A stretch of DNA of 64,000 bases, from positions 290,486 through 354,485 of the forward strand of contig NZ_LT670846.1 in the NCBI RefSeq assembly GCF_900142435.1. The letters run 5' to 3'. The notes below the pieces were generated by a model that searched no databases, was not told the DNA's origin, and worked only from the letters and a program-made list of their open reading frames with translations. Below, one piece after another: positions 7,234 through 16,050 of the stretch (positions are counted from its first letter, which is position 1; each line of letters starts with the position of its first letter). The DNA comes from Thermocrinis minervae. Its GTDB lineage: Bacteria > Aquificota > Aquificia > Aquificales > Aquificaceae. Made by a program: the position numbers and the translations under genes.

Positions 7234-8538
7234 ATGGTTGTAAGGGTAGGAATAGTTGGATGTGGTACTGTAGGAACGGGCGTAGTGAGGCTTATCCTTG
7301 AAAACTCCCACTTGATACAGCAGAGGACAGGCATAAGGTTAGAGCTTTCAAAGGTTGCCGACAGGGATTGGGAAAGGGAAAGGGAGATTGAAGTACCTCA
7401 CCATCTTAGGACCACAGACTACAGGGAAGTTTTGGAAAACTCAGACATAGTGGTGGAGTTGGTAGGTGGCAAGACATTCGCCAAGCAACTCATACTGGAG
7501 GCTCTGAAATCTGGTAAGCATGTAGTGACTGCTAACAAACATCTTCTTGCTGAGGATGGGAAGGAGATACTCCAAGAAGCTCAAGATAGGGGGCTTTTCT
7601 TGGGCTTTGAAGCCTCAGTAGGGGGTGGTATTCCTATAGTGAAGGTCCTAAGGGAAAGCTTGTCTTCTAATAGGATAAAGAGCATACAGGGTATATTGAA
7701 CGGTACCACCAACTTCATACTTACCAAGATGTTGGAAGAGGAGGAGAATTTTGAAGAGGCCTTAAACCAAGCCAAGGCCTTGGGCTACGCAGAGGCAGAT
7801 CCAACTCTTGACGTGGATGGATGGGACTCAGCTCACAAGATAGCCATACTGTCTATGCTTGCCTACGGCTTTTATGTACCCTTTGAAGAGGTACATGTGG
7901 AAGGTATCAGAAATGTAGAGCTCTTGGACGTGGAGCTGGGTAAAGAGCTGGGCTACACTCTAAAGCTCCTGGCCATAGCAAAGAGAGTAGATTCTCAGGT
8001 GGAGGTAAGGGTCCATCCTACCTTCATACCTTCAGACAACCCACTGGCAAAAGTTTCCGACGTATACAACGCTGTTCTTCTAGAAGGTGATTTTGTAAGC
8101 AAGGTAATGCTTTATGGTAAGGGTGCTGGTTCTCATCCTACAGCCACCTCAGTCCTTTCAGACATACTGGATGCGGTGAAGTTCATGGCTTGCAAAGAAG
8201 GGCATCCTCAGAGATTCTTCTGGTCTTCGGAAAAGCTGGAGATAAACAAGAACTTTTACAGCAGGTATTACCTTAGGTTTGACGTCCCGGACAGGCCGGG
8301 AGTACTGGCAAGCGTGGCCAGAGTCCTCGCTGACTACAACATAAGCATAGCCTCCGTGCTCCAAAAGGAAAAGGTGTGCCATCTTTCAGGAAGAGAAGGA
8401 CAACCCATCATACCCCTGGTCATACTCACCCACAAGGCGTACGAAAAGGATATGAAAAGAGCTCTTGAAGACATAGTAAAGCTGCCTGTGGTGGAGGGTA
8501 ACCCTGTACTCATACGTGTTGAAGAGGAGGTATACTGA
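7234..8538 (+). CDS. hom: Homoserine dehydrogenase with C-terminal ACT domain
   Basis: NAD(P)H-dependent reduction of aspartate semialdehyde to homoserine, the branch to threonine and methionine. Residues 1-130 form the nucleotide-binding domain (VGIVGCGTVGTGVV, then ANKHLLAEDG). The catalytic domain carries GILNGTTNFILTKM and the GYAEADPTLDVDGWDSAHK signature. An ACT regulatory domain lies at about 350-430 (FDVPDRPGVLASVARVL), consistent with threonine feedback. The length of 434 aa is standard. It shares one base with the following rpe start (TGATG). Confidence 0.97.
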   Translation: MVVRVGIVGCGTVGTGVVRLILENSHLIQQRTGIRLELSKVADRDWEREREIEVPHHLRTTDYREVLENSDIVVELVGGKTFAKQLILEALKSGKHVVTANKHLLAEDGKEILQEAQDRGLFLGFEASVGGGIPIVKVLRESLSSNRIKSIQGILNGTTNFILTKMLEEEENFEEALNQAKALGYAEADPTLDVDGWDSAHKIAILSMLAYGFYVPFEEVHVEGIRNVELLDVELGKELGYTLKLLAIAKRVDSQVEVRVHPTFIPSDNPLAKVSDVYNAVLLEGDFVSKVMLYGKGAGSHPTATSVLSDILDAVKFMACKEGHPQRFFWSSEKLEINKNFYSRYYLRFDVPDRPGVLASVARVLADYNISIASVLQKEKVCHLSGREGQPIIPLVILTHKAYEKDMKRALEDIVKLPVVEGNPVLIRVEEEVY

Positions 8539-9209
8539 TGGTTAAGCTTTTAGCTCCATCCATTCTTTCAGCGGACTTCTGGCGCTTGGGAGAACAGGTT
8601 CAGGCTTGCATAGAGGGAGGAGCTGACATACTACACTTTGACGTCATGGATGGACACTTTGTACCAAACATTACCTTTGGCCCTGTACTTCTTGAAAGTA
8701 TAAGGAAGCACTCCCAAATACCACTAGACGTGCACTTGATGATAGAGAACGCTGAGAAGTATATACCAGAGTTTGTGAAGGCTGGAGCCAACATGATAAG
8801 CGTGCATGTAGAGAACAACTACCATCTTCATAGGGTAGTAGAGCTCATAAAGAGCCTTGGCTGTAAGGCAGGAGTGGCCATAAACCCAGGGACATCTCTG
8901 AAGGTCCTGGAGGAGATACTCCACTACGTGGACTATGTGCTAGTCATGTCTGTCAACCCAGGCTTTGGTGGTCAGAGGTTCATAGACAGGTCCTTGCAGA
9001 GGATAAGGGAACTCAAAGTCATGATAGAGGAAATAAACCCTCAGGTGCTTATAGAGGTGGACGGTGGAATAAAGGAGGGAAACATAACTCAAGTAGTCCA
9101 AGCAGGTGCCGACATACTCGTGGTAGGATCGGGTATCTTTGCTGCCCAAGATGTTAAAGCGCAAGCCAAAAAGCTAAAGGACCTTATTGTCTCTTCAGTG
9201 GTAGTGTAA
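8538..9209 (+). CDS. rpe: Ribulose-phosphate 3-epimerase
   Basis: Interconverts ribulose-5-phosphate and xylulose-5-phosphate in the pentose phosphate pathway. It is a TIM barrel with the expected metal-site motifs: LAPSILSADF at the N-terminus, HFDVMDGHFVPNITFG, HLM(I), VMSVNPGFGGQRFI and EVDGGI. It is 223 aa, normal length. The start is coupled to the hom stop by one shared base. Its last 26 bp overlap the 3' end of lptD on the other strand. In autotrophs that fix carbon by the reductive TCA cycle it serves pentose supply rather than a Calvin cycle; that is inference. Confidence 0.97.
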   Translation: MVKLLAPSILSADFWRLGEQVQACIEGGADILHFDVMDGHFVPNITFGPVLLESIRKHSQIPLDVHLMIENAEKYIPEFVKAGANMISVHVENNYHLHRVVELIKSLGCKAGVAINPGTSLKVLEEILHYVDYVLVMSVNPGFGGQRFIDRSLQRIRELKVMIEEINPQVLIEVDGGIKEGNITQVVQAGADILVVGSGIFAAQDVKAQAKKLKDLIVSSVVV

Positions 9210-11166
9210 ACCTCTGCAGGTCAAAGATGTTGAAGGTTAAAAACACCTCTTTTATGTACTTTCCTCGGTTACCGTCGTAGGTGTCTCTTAGCATAACTCC
9301 AAAGTTCCAGCAGGCCCCTCTATAATCCAAGTTCAGCTGTCTGTAAAGGTCCTTTGATGTTTTTATATCATGGATCATGCTGTAGACAATGCGGAGGTTA
9401 TCTCGTTGAGCTTCAAAGCTAGCGTTCCACTGATTCGTAAGGGTGTTACCGTAGTAATCCCTGTTTTGAACAAGACCCAATGTAGCCTTGTAGTCTTTGT
9501 AAGAAAGACTTGTGTAGGTGGATGTGCTAAGAATCTTAGAATCCTGGAAGTTGTAGTAAGTGTCAGATCCGATGATAAAGTTGTCCAGAGGAGTAAAAGC
9601 CAGTACAGCATGTAGTGGAAAGAACCTTCCCTTTACCTTTTGACCGTTGTAGGTGAAGCTCCCTAGTGTGTTGTAACCACCTTCTAAATAAAGGTTCAAA
9701 AACTGCCTTCCAAAGGCATAAGAAAAGTTCTTGAAGGAGAACTTAAGGGCGTTCTCTTTGTCCATGTTGTCCAGGCTGTCAAACCTTGGGTTGTTATAAC
9801 CCTTGGGTCTGAAGGAGTAAGAAAGCTCAAGGAAGTTCTTAAAGTCAAACCTTTTAAGGCTAAAGTCAAAGAAAAAAGGAACTCTCTCTGTAAATCTTAC
9901 GCTTGTTATGGATTTCTTGTATCCTTCTTGGTTTACTCCAAAGTAGTATATGTTTTCTAGGGTTAGTGTGGAAAGGAAAGTCCTCCCAAAGAGGTCTTTC
10001 TGCAGGGAAAGCTCTGGCATGAAGGCTACCCTTTGTGATCTTAGACCTTCTTCCCTGTAGAAGTTGGTGTAGCCGAGGTACGAGTCTATACTAAGGGTGC
10101 TAAAAAGTGACCTTTGCTTGTAGTATAGGGATATCTCTGGAAGCCTCTGAATAGTCTGACGGTTGTTGGGGTTCGTAGTGTCGTAAAACCTAAAGGCATC
10201 TACTATAAGCAGGAAGCTGTCCCAGTCTTTCTTGTAGCTGAGATAAGAAGTAAGGTATGGTATAGTTCTTTCCTTCGTGTGGATATATATGTCCTCTAGG
10301 AAGTATGGATCTGAGGCTGTGTCTATGCCCAGCCTTAGGTTCCCGAGAGAAAGCTGGGATGAGATCCTGTACCTGTTTTCTTTAAAAGCGGATAGGTTTC
10401 TACCTTCCCACCACTTGCCTGGTGGTGTTGGCTCCTTATATAAGGACATATCAAGGGTAAAATCGTTGCTGGTCAAAAAGGCTTGCCTGTACTCTAAGCT
10501 CAGACCCTTTGCCTGCTTGTCTCTTAAGTCTAAGGTAAGGGTCAGGTCTTTATCCCTTGATATGGCCCAGTATATGGGCTGCTGGTATATGAAAGTGTTG
10601 TAGCTGTTTGAGCCTATAAGGGGTGGTAAAAGTCCAGAACGCCTTTCTCCAACTGGGAAGGCTGCTAATGGACTGTAAGCTATGGGTAGATTAAAGAGCC
10701 TTAGAGTGTTTGAGAAGCTAAAGACGTACTTTTGATCTACCCTTGCCCTGAATAAACAAAGGTTCATTTCCTTCTTGTTTGGCGGACATGTGGTTATGCT
10801 TCCCTCCTGCACGTAGTAGGTGTCTCCTTCCTTGTCTATCCTTTTTGCTTGAAAGTAAAACTTTTCGTACCTTCCTTCCGCCTTTAGAAAGTAACCTACA
10901 CCTTTTTCTTCGTTTATGTAACCTTCTTCTCCTGTGGTTTCAAACCTCCCGTCCTGTGATTTTACGTACACGTTCCCCTTTAGGTATACATCCTTGGACT
11001 CTGGGTCGTAGAGGGCGTAGTCGGACTTTATGTAGTAGTCCCTGTAGTGTATCTCCACGTTTCCCTGTGCTTCAAGCTTACCGTCTGGTAACCTATCCAG
11101 TCTATCCGAGTATACTTCTAAAGAAAAGCACAGTGAAAGTGCTGTAAGTAGTATAAGGATGAGCAC
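9184..11166 (-). CDS. lptD: LPS-assembly outer-membrane protein LptD
   Basis: Outer-membrane beta barrel that inserts lipopolysaccharide. An N-terminal signal peptide (LILILLTALSLCFSL) precedes an OstA/LptA-like jelly-roll domain at about 20-150 (GKLEAQGNVEIHYRDYYIKSD, then DVYLKGNVYVKS). A conserved proline/aromatic segment follows (LPIAYSPLAAFPVGERRSGLLPPLIGSN). The rest is a long barrel rich in alternating aromatic strands, ending in a hydrophobic strand. At 660 aa it is shorter than proteobacterial LptD. It follows trmD directly, with no gap, and overlaps rpe at its 3' end. Confidence 0.92.
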   Translation of the reverse strand: MLILILLTALSLCFSLEVYSDRLDRLPDGKLEAQGNVEIHYRDYYIKSDYALYDPESKDVYLKGNVYVKSQDGRFETTGEEGYINEEKGVGYFLKAEGRYEKFYFQAKRIDKEGDTYYVQEGSITTCPPNKKEMNLCLFRARVDQKYVFSFSNTLRLFNLPIAYSPLAAFPVGERRSGLLPPLIGSNSYNTFIYQQPIYWAISRDKDLTLTLDLRDKQAKGLSLEYRQAFLTSNDFTLDMSLYKEPTPPGKWWEGRNLSAFKENRYRISSQLSLGNLRLGIDTASDPYFLEDIYIHTKERTIPYLTSYLSYKKDWDSFLLIVDAFRFYDTTNPNNRQTIQRLPEISLYYKQRSLFSTLSIDSYLGYTNFYREEGLRSQRVAFMPELSLQKDLFGRTFLSTLTLENIYYFGVNQEGYKKSITSVRFTERVPFFFDFSLKRFDFKNFLELSYSFRPKGYNNPRFDSLDNMDKENALKFSFKNFSYAFGRQFLNLYLEGGYNTLGSFTYNGQKVKGRFFPLHAVLAFTPLDNFIIGSDTYYNFQDSKILSTSTYTSLSYKDYKATLGLVQNRDYYGNTLTNQWNASFEAQRDNLRIVYSMIHDIKTSKDLYRQLNLDYRGACWNFGVMLRDTYDGNRGKYIKEVFLTFNIFDLQRFTLPLKRQ

Positions 11167-11916
11167 TCAAAAATTATAAGCTTTTAACCACTCCTCAAAG
11201 GATAGGCCAGACTCTATGGCCTTTAGCATACTCTCTTCAAGGGGTGTAAGGTCTTTTGGTATAAGGTCGGGTCTTTTCCTGTAAGTTCTCTCTATGGAGT
11301 GCCAGAGTTTCCAAAGCTCTAATACTTTGTGGTTTCCGGATAGTAGTACCTCTGGTACCTTTAGGCCTTCAACCTCTGCAGGTCTTGTGTATACTGGATA
11401 ACCCAACCACCTCCTGAAGGAATCTTCTTCTAGACTCTTTGGTTCGCTCAGCACACCAGGTATTAACCTTGTAATACCCTCTATCAGTATCAGGGCACCC
11501 AGCTCACCACCTGCCAGGACATAGTCCCCCAGAGATATCTCCTCATCCACCAAGACGTTTACCCTTTCGTCTACTCCTTCATAGCGACCACACAGGATAC
11601 CTATCGTTCTTCTCTTGAGTAACTCGTAGAATACCTCCTGCTTTAAAACCCTGCCCCATGGCTGTAAGGATACGAAGTAAAGGTCTGGATGCTTCTCCTT
11701 TACTTCTCTGTAGGCTCTAAATATGGGCTCTGGCTTTAGCACCATCCCGGGAAAGCCACCGTACGCTTCATCGTCTACCTTTCCTTTATCCGCATACTTC
11801 CTTAGGTCTACAGCTTCAACATACACTAACCCTTTTTTTATGGCCTGGTGGACTATTCCATACTGGCAGTAACACTCTATTATGTTAGGAAATATAGTAA
11901 AGACAAAGAAGTTCAT
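11167..11916 (-). CDS. trmD: tRNA (guanine-N1)-methyltransferase
   Basis: Makes m1G37 in tRNAs and so prevents +1 frameshifting. This is a SPOUT-fold methyltransferase with the trefoil-knot motifs GILCGRYEGVDERV and EISLGDYVLAGGELGALILIEGITRLIPGVL (split across residues 120-170), the substrate segment GGFPGMVLKPEPIF and the C-terminal YTRPAEVEGLKVPEVLLSGNH. It is 249 aa, normal length. The start overlaps the preceding recombinase gene by 4 bp, and its stop abuts lptD. The usual partners rpsP, rimM and rplS are not adjacent. Confidence 0.97.
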   Translation of the reverse strand: MNFFVFTIFPNIIECYCQYGIVHQAIKKGLVYVEAVDLRKYADKGKVDDEAYGGFPGMVLKPEPIFRAYREVKEKHPDLYFVSLQPWGRVLKQEVFYELLKRRTIGILCGRYEGVDERVNVLVDEEISLGDYVLAGGELGALILIEGITRLIPGVLSEPKSLEEDSFRRWLGYPVYTRPAEVEGLKVPEVLLSGNHKVLELWKLWHSIERTYRKRPDLIPKDLTPLEESMLKAIESGLSFEEWLKAYNF

Positions 11917-12770
11917 CTTAGAAACTCTTCTACCATCCTGCGTGCCCTTTCCTGTGAGAATCTGTAGTAGATGTCTACAGTGGTCTTTATATGAGCGTGG
12001 CCGGCAAATTCTTTAACTACTTCTATAGAAAACCCGTTGTTTATGAGGTTTGTTATGTAAGTATGTCTAAAGCTGTGTATAGAAAAGGGAATGTTTAGCC
12101 TTTTTGAGAGTCTGTTGGTATAAACCTGTAGAGTACCCCTGCTTACCCTAAAGTTTTCCTCAAAGTCTTCCAGCCACCTCAGGATCTTCTGAGTAGCTTT
12201 CAAGGTATCTTCCTTTGTAGCTCCGAGTATGGGTACTATCCTAGGCTTCCTACCCTTTGTAGCCTCGGCGGGAAGGTGGATCCAGAGTATACCGCTCTTG
12301 TCAAGTTGGAAGAAGTCCTTCCTTAGGGCTTGATATTCTAAAAGCCTCAGACCGCTGTAGAGTAGCAGAGAGTAGACTTTTTCGTACTTGGTGTTTTTGG
12401 TACACTGCATTATGAGCTCTATTTCTCTTTTGCCCAGAGCCTTAAGACTTCCGTATATTCTCCTTGGTTGTATTTCTTCCCTGATGTCTTCTATGGCCTT
12501 CTGTACGCGGAGATAAACCTCTTCGTCAACGTAACCTCTCCTGAAGGCAAACTTGTAAAAGTGGAGTATGGCGGAAAAGTGAGTCAGGAGGGAGGTAGAA
12601 GAGAGGCCGGAGGAGTCTGCATAAGAGTAGAGGTCCTTTACGCTCATATTCCTCAGGTCTTGAATGTTCTGCCTCTTTATGAAGCTAAGGAGGGCAAGCT
12701 CGTAAGTTTGAACCGTCCTCGGGCTCTTTGTCCTCTCTAGATGTCTCTTCCAAAGCTCCAGAAGGTCCAT
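11913..12770 (-). CDS. Tyrosine recombinase, XerC/XerD/XerH-like
   Basis: Site-specific recombinase of 285 aa with an N-terminal SAM-like DNA-binding domain (about 1-90) and a C-terminal catalytic domain. The catalytic set is complete: Arg142 (SGLRLLE), Lys172 (EATKGRKPR), His232 and Arg235 (HSFRHT), His258 (GHAHIKTT) and the nucleophile Tyr268 or Tyr269 (VDIYYRF). It sits between housekeeping genes and overlaps trmD by 4 bp, with no other phage or transposon gene nearby. A chromosome-dimer-resolution role is therefore more likely than a prophage integrase. I did not identify a dif site. Confidence 0.88.
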   Translation of the reverse strand: MDLLELWKRHLERTKSPRTVQTYELALLSFIKRQNIQDLRNMSVKDLYSYADSSGLSSTSLLTHFSAILHFYKFAFRRGYVDEEVYLRVQKAIEDIREEIQPRRIYGSLKALGKREIELIMQCTKNTKYEKVYSLLLYSGLRLLEYQALRKDFFQLDKSGILWIHLPAEATKGRKPRIVPILGATKEDTLKATQKILRWLEDFEENFRVSRGTLQVYTNRLSKRLNIPFSIHSFRHTYITNLINNGFSIEVVKEFAGHAHIKTTVDIYYRFSQERARRMVEEFLR

Positions 12771-12776
12771 GCTAGA

Positions 12777-13256
12777 TTATTCTAATTCTAACAGAGCCTG
12801 AGGGGTTTGAGTGCCGTTTACAAAGGAACCTTCCCTTACATAAAACTTTTTTACTCGGCCGTCAACAGGAGACCTTATCTTACAGTAGTCTATGAGTACA
12901 TCAAGCCTTTCAATCTGAGCTTGTATCTGCTGGTACTTGGACAGCTCCACATGGTAACGTGTCTGCCAGTCTTCAAGCTCGCTTCGTGAGAGAAAACCCC
13001 TGTTGTACAGCTCTTGGTACCTATCGAAGTCTCTTTTTACGCTTTCTACCCTTAGACCCTGTTCTTTTAGCTGCGCCTGCAGTCTCTTCTTTTCAACCTC
13101 GTACAAAGAAGAGTCTATCTCTACAAGGAGCTGTCCCTTCTTAACCTTCTGACCCACCCTCACATGCAGGGCCTTTACCCTCCCCATGACTATGGCATCT
13201 ACTCTGACCTCTGCCCACGCTAAGGTAAGAAGTAGTACTAAATTAATCCAGAGCAT
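12777..13256 (-). CDS. Minimal membrane-fusion (HlyD/AcrA-type) adaptor
   Basis: A 159-aa periplasmic adaptor. The preferred start is the ATG at 13256, which has GGAGG 7 nt upstream and a following signal peptide (MLWINLVLLLTLAWA); an upstream ATG at 13286 lacks a site. After the signal comes a half lipoyl motif (GRVKALHVRVGQKVKKGQLL). A coiled-coil hairpin at about 50-125 and the second lipoyl half (IRSPVDGRVKKFYVREGSFV) follow. The beta-barrel and membrane-proximal domains usual in AcrA are missing. The start overlaps the stop of the TolC gene by 14 bp. No pump gene is adjacent. Confidence 0.8.
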   Translation of the reverse strand: MLWINLVLLLTLAWAEVRVDAIVMGRVKALHVRVGQKVKKGQLLVEIDSSLYEVEKKRLQAQLKEQGLRVESVKRDFDRYQELYNRGFLSRSELEDWQTRYHVELSKYQQIQAQIERLDVLIDYCKIRSPVDGRVKKFYVREGSFVNGTQTPQALLELE

Positions 13257-14508
13257 GGCTTTCCTCCAAAACGCCAAAGGGATCAAGACCTACAAGATTC
13301 CTAAGACGCGCCAAGAAGAGAAGGATATCTAGCTTTGTCTTTAAGAGCTGTGCCTGAGCTTGGCTTTTTTCAGACATGGCGTAACCAAGATCAAAGGCAA
13401 GTTCAAGCTCGTAGGTGGACCTGCTGTAGTTTAACTCTTCTTCTTTGAGCTTGTCCTTTACTTGAGCATGTATGAGCTCCTTAATGAGGCTTTCATACTC
13501 GTACTCAGAGGAGAGGATCTTTAACTCAAGGGCCTTCCTTAGGTCCTCTCTCTGAGTTTGGAGCTCTTTCATCCTACTGGAAATGGACATTTTCTTGTAG
13601 AGGACGGAGGCATCAAAGATGGGGATAAAGAGCTCTATACCTATTCTTGCCCCGTTTTGAGGGTAGGACTTGGTTGCAGGGAAGCCAGACCTTATGGTGG
13701 TCCCGAGCTCTCCCCTAAGGTTTACTATAGGTTTAAAGAGGTTGTCTATAGCCCGCAGCCTGCTTTCTAGCTCTCTTATCTCGTAGTCTTTTATCCTGAG
13801 CATGGGATTGTTGTCCAACCTAGACAAAAAGGCCTTTGCGTCCAGGGTATCGGGTAGATTTTTGGGCTCCATGTGTGCAATCTCTACTGTTGCATGCATG
13901 TCAATGCCACACAGCTTTTTGAGTTCTAACAATTTTCTGTTGTACTCTTCTTGTATCTTTGCAAGCTCTGCCGACCTCTTCCTGTAGACCTCCTCCAGGG
14001 AGAGTACCTTTAGATCTGTGGAAAGACCAAGCTCCTTCTTGACCCTCTCCCTGTCAAACCTGACAAAAGCAACGGCCATCTCCTCCCTTTTTGCCTGAGC
14101 CATCCTTTCAAGGTAGAGGATGCTGGCAAAGAGCTCAAGTATCCTCAGTTTTATCTGGTTTTCCAACTCCTTCAGGGCTTCTTGCCTTGCCTTAAGCCTT
14201 AGCTCGTTGGACTCTATCAGGGCGCTAGTCTTGCCCACCTCGTAGAAGACAGAGTAGAGGGAAAGGCCGAAGGTCTTATCCCACTCGTCCTTCTTTGAGT
14301 CCCAGATTAAGCCTGTGCCTACGAGTATCTTAGGAAGGAAGTAATTCTTGCTTTCTTCAAGCTCGTATGAGATGCTCTCAAGGCTATAACGTAGGGCCTT
14401 TAGCTGTAGGTTGTTCTTAAAGGCAAGCTCGTAAGCCTTTACGGGATCTAACCTTATAACTTCCTGGGGAAAGCATAAGGAAAAGAGTAGGATGAAGAGG
14501 AGGAGCAT
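13243..14508 (-). CDS. TolC-family outer-membrane efflux protein
   Basis: Outer-membrane channel of a type I secretion or efflux system, 421 aa from the ATG at 14508. That start shares one base with the stop of the thioredoxin-fold gene (TAATG), follows AGAAGG and opens a signal peptide (LLLFILLFSLCFPQE); an upstream in-frame start would add 22 charged residues before the signal. The body shows the internal duplication of TolC: two long coiled-coil halves, each led by a short strand (DPVKAYELAFKNNLQLKALR; later FKPIVNLRGELGTTIRSG). It is followed by the minimal adaptor. The exported substrate is unknown. Confidence 0.87.
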   Translation of the reverse strand: MLLLFILLFSLCFPQEVIRLDPVKAYELAFKNNLQLKALRYSLESISYELEESKNYFLPKILVGTGLIWDSKKDEWDKTFGLSLYSVFYEVGKTSALIESNELRLKARQEALKELENQIKLRILELFASILYLERMAQAKREEMAVAFVRFDRERVKKELGLSTDLKVLSLEEVYRKRSAELAKIQEEYNRKLLELKKLCGIDMHATVEIAHMEPKNLPDTLDAKAFLSRLDNNPMLRIKDYEIRELESRLRAIDNLFKPIVNLRGELGTTIRSGFPATKSYPQNGARIGIELFIPIFDASVLYKKMSISSRMKELQTQREDLRKALELKILSSEYEYESLIKELIHAQVKDKLKEEELNYSRSTYELELAFDLGYAMSEKSQAQAQLLKTKLDILLFLARLRNLVGLDPFGVLEESHALD

Positions 14509-15005
14509 TACCTTCTGTTTTCTTTGAGGAAGGTTATAAAGCTTTTGTTCTTGTAGTGTCCCTCCACTATCCATCTCCCCAGGATCAGGAAATCCCTTGG
14601 TTCTATGTAGCCGGGTATCTTGGCTATCACCTTACCCTCCTGATCATAGAACATAAACACAGGAGTAAGCCTCACGTCGTGTTTCCTCGCAAACTCCTTC
14701 TCTGTCATCTTTTTACCATCCACGTCCACAAGCTCGTTGGACCCCCTTATGTCTACCTCCACCATGTAGAAGTGTTTGGTAAAGTAGTCTCCGACAGCTT
14801 TGTCCTGAAAGGTTACTCTTCTCATCCTGTCGCAGAAAGGACAACCTTCCTGATGAAACATGATGAAAAGGTACTTCCCTTCCTTTCTGGCGTCCTCCAG
14901 GTCTTCCTTAAGGTTCAGGAAGGATGGCTTTAAAAAAGGTATGCTGGCGCCCAAGGAGGCTGTTACGAGAAGCCATAAGACCAAAAAAACCTTCCACCCT
15001 AACAT
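14508..15005 (-). CDS. Exported thioredoxin-fold protein (CPFC active site)
   Basis: Periplasmic thioredoxin-like protein of the SoxW/thioredoxin_2 type. From the ATG at 15005 it is 165 aa with a signal peptide (MLGWKVFLVLWLLVTASLGAS). A GTG at 15026 would add seven residues. The fold contains FIMFHQEGCPFCDRMRR with the redox pair, a long insertion with DIRGSNELVDVDGK, and the cis-proline segment DVRLTPVFMFYDQEGKVI. It leads a three-gene minus-strand run with the TolC and adaptor genes. Thiol reduction or oxidation in the envelope is the likely job; its partner is unknown. Confidence 0.85.
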   Translation of the reverse strand: MLGWKVFLVLWLLVTASLGASIPFLKPSFLNLKEDLEDARKEGKYLFIMFHQEGCPFCDRMRRVTFQDKAVGDYFTKHFYMVEVDIRGSNELVDVDGKKMTEKEFARKHDVRLTPVFMFYDQEGKVIAKIPGYIEPRDFLILGRWIVEGHYKNKSFITFLKENRR

Positions 15006-15027
15006 GAGGATATAAAATATACCCACG

Positions 15028-16038
15028 ATGAAGGTTGTCTTCTTTGAAGCAAGGGAATACGAAAGGGAGTTCTTCCAGAGGGAGCTAAAGGATCTGGAGC
15101 TTGAGTTTTACCCATATCCGTTGACGGAAGAAAGCGTGGATAAAGCAGCCAACGCTCAAGTGGTAAGCGTGCGCGTGCTTTCCAGGTTGGACAAAGACCT
15201 CCTTTCTAAGCTTAAGGGTTGCAGGCTTATAGCCACAAGGAGCACAGGTTATGACCACATAGACGTAGAGTATGCTAGAAAGCTCGGTATAGCCGTTTGT
15301 AATGTTCCTGCATACGGATCTGGAAGCGTGGCTGAACACACGGTTGCTTTGATGCTAGCCCTTTCTAGGAGGCTCATAGAGAGCATAGAAAGAACAAGGA
15401 AAGGTATCTTTGACTTTGAAGGACTTACAGGTTTTAACCTTTTGGGCAAAACCCTTGGGGTGATAGGTGCTGGAAACATAGGTAGAAAGGTAATAAAGAT
15501 AGCACTGGCTTTTGGTATGAAGGTTTTAGCCTACGACATAAGAAGGGATGAGGAGCTTGCAAAAACTTTGGGTTTTGAGTACGTAGATCTGGATTACCTT
15601 CTGCAGAACAGTGACATCATATCCCTTCATGCAAACCTTACAAAAGAAAACTACCACATGCTTGATGAAGAGGCTTTCAGCAAGATGAAGGATGGGGTCA
15701 TCATAGTGAACACGGCAAGGGGAGGGTTAATCGACACAAAGGCGCTCATAAAAAACCTTTTATCTGGAAAGGTAAAAGCTTGTGCCCTTGACGTTCTAGA
15801 GGATGAGTACACCTTAAGGTACGAGAAAGAGCTATTGCTTAAGGAGAACTTAGAAGAAGACAAGCTGAAAACCTTAGCTATGAACCACGTCCTCTTAAAG
15901 CTTCAGCATGAGGGCAGGCTCATAATAACCCCCCACAACGCTTTCAACTCCTACGAATCTTTGCAGGAAGTGCTTCGGACTACCCTCATGAACATACTAT
16001 CCTTCTTAGAAGGCAAACCCATAAACTTGGTACAATGA
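15028..16038 (+). CDS. D-isomer-specific 2-hydroxyacid dehydrogenase (D-lactate dehydrogenase-like)
   Basis: NAD-dependent dehydrogenase of 336 aa. The substrate domain flanks a Rossmann domain carrying GVIGAGNIGRKV and the signature MKDGVIIVNTARGGLIDT. The catalytic Arg is in NTARGG, the Glu in LDVLEDE and the His in ITPHNAFNS. The N-terminal pattern and the GSGSVAEHTVAL segment fit the LdhA/D-lactate branch better than the phosphoglycerate one. Its start is back-to-back with the thioredoxin-fold gene. A TATAAA(AT) sequence 11 nt before the ATG may serve as -10. The physiological substrate cannot be told from sequence. Confidence 0.88.
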   Translation: MKVVFFEAREYEREFFQRELKDLELEFYPYPLTEESVDKAANAQVVSVRVLSRLDKDLLSKLKGCRLIATRSTGYDHIDVEYARKLGIAVCNVPAYGSGSVAEHTVALMLALSRRLIESIERTRKGIFDFEGLTGFNLLGKTLGVIGAGNIGRKVIKIALAFGMKVLAYDIRRDEELAKTLGFEYVDLDYLLQNSDIISLHANLTKENYHMLDEEAFSKMKDGVIIVNTARGGLIDTKALIKNLLSGKVKACALDVLEDEYTLRYEKELLLKENLEEDKLKTLAMNHVLLKLQHEGRLIITPHNAFNSYESLQEVLRTTLMNILSFLEGKPINLVQ

Positions 16039-16050
16039 ATAAAGAAAAGA

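Noticed and set aside
10277-11147. Open frames on the plus strand inside lptD
   Set aside because: Compositional shadows of a long beta-barrel gene; no domains, starts or promoters support them.
11913-12770. Prophage or integrative element marked by the recombinase
   Set aside because: Neighbours on both sides are housekeeping genes with overlapping ends; no att-like repeats at a tRNA and no phage genes.
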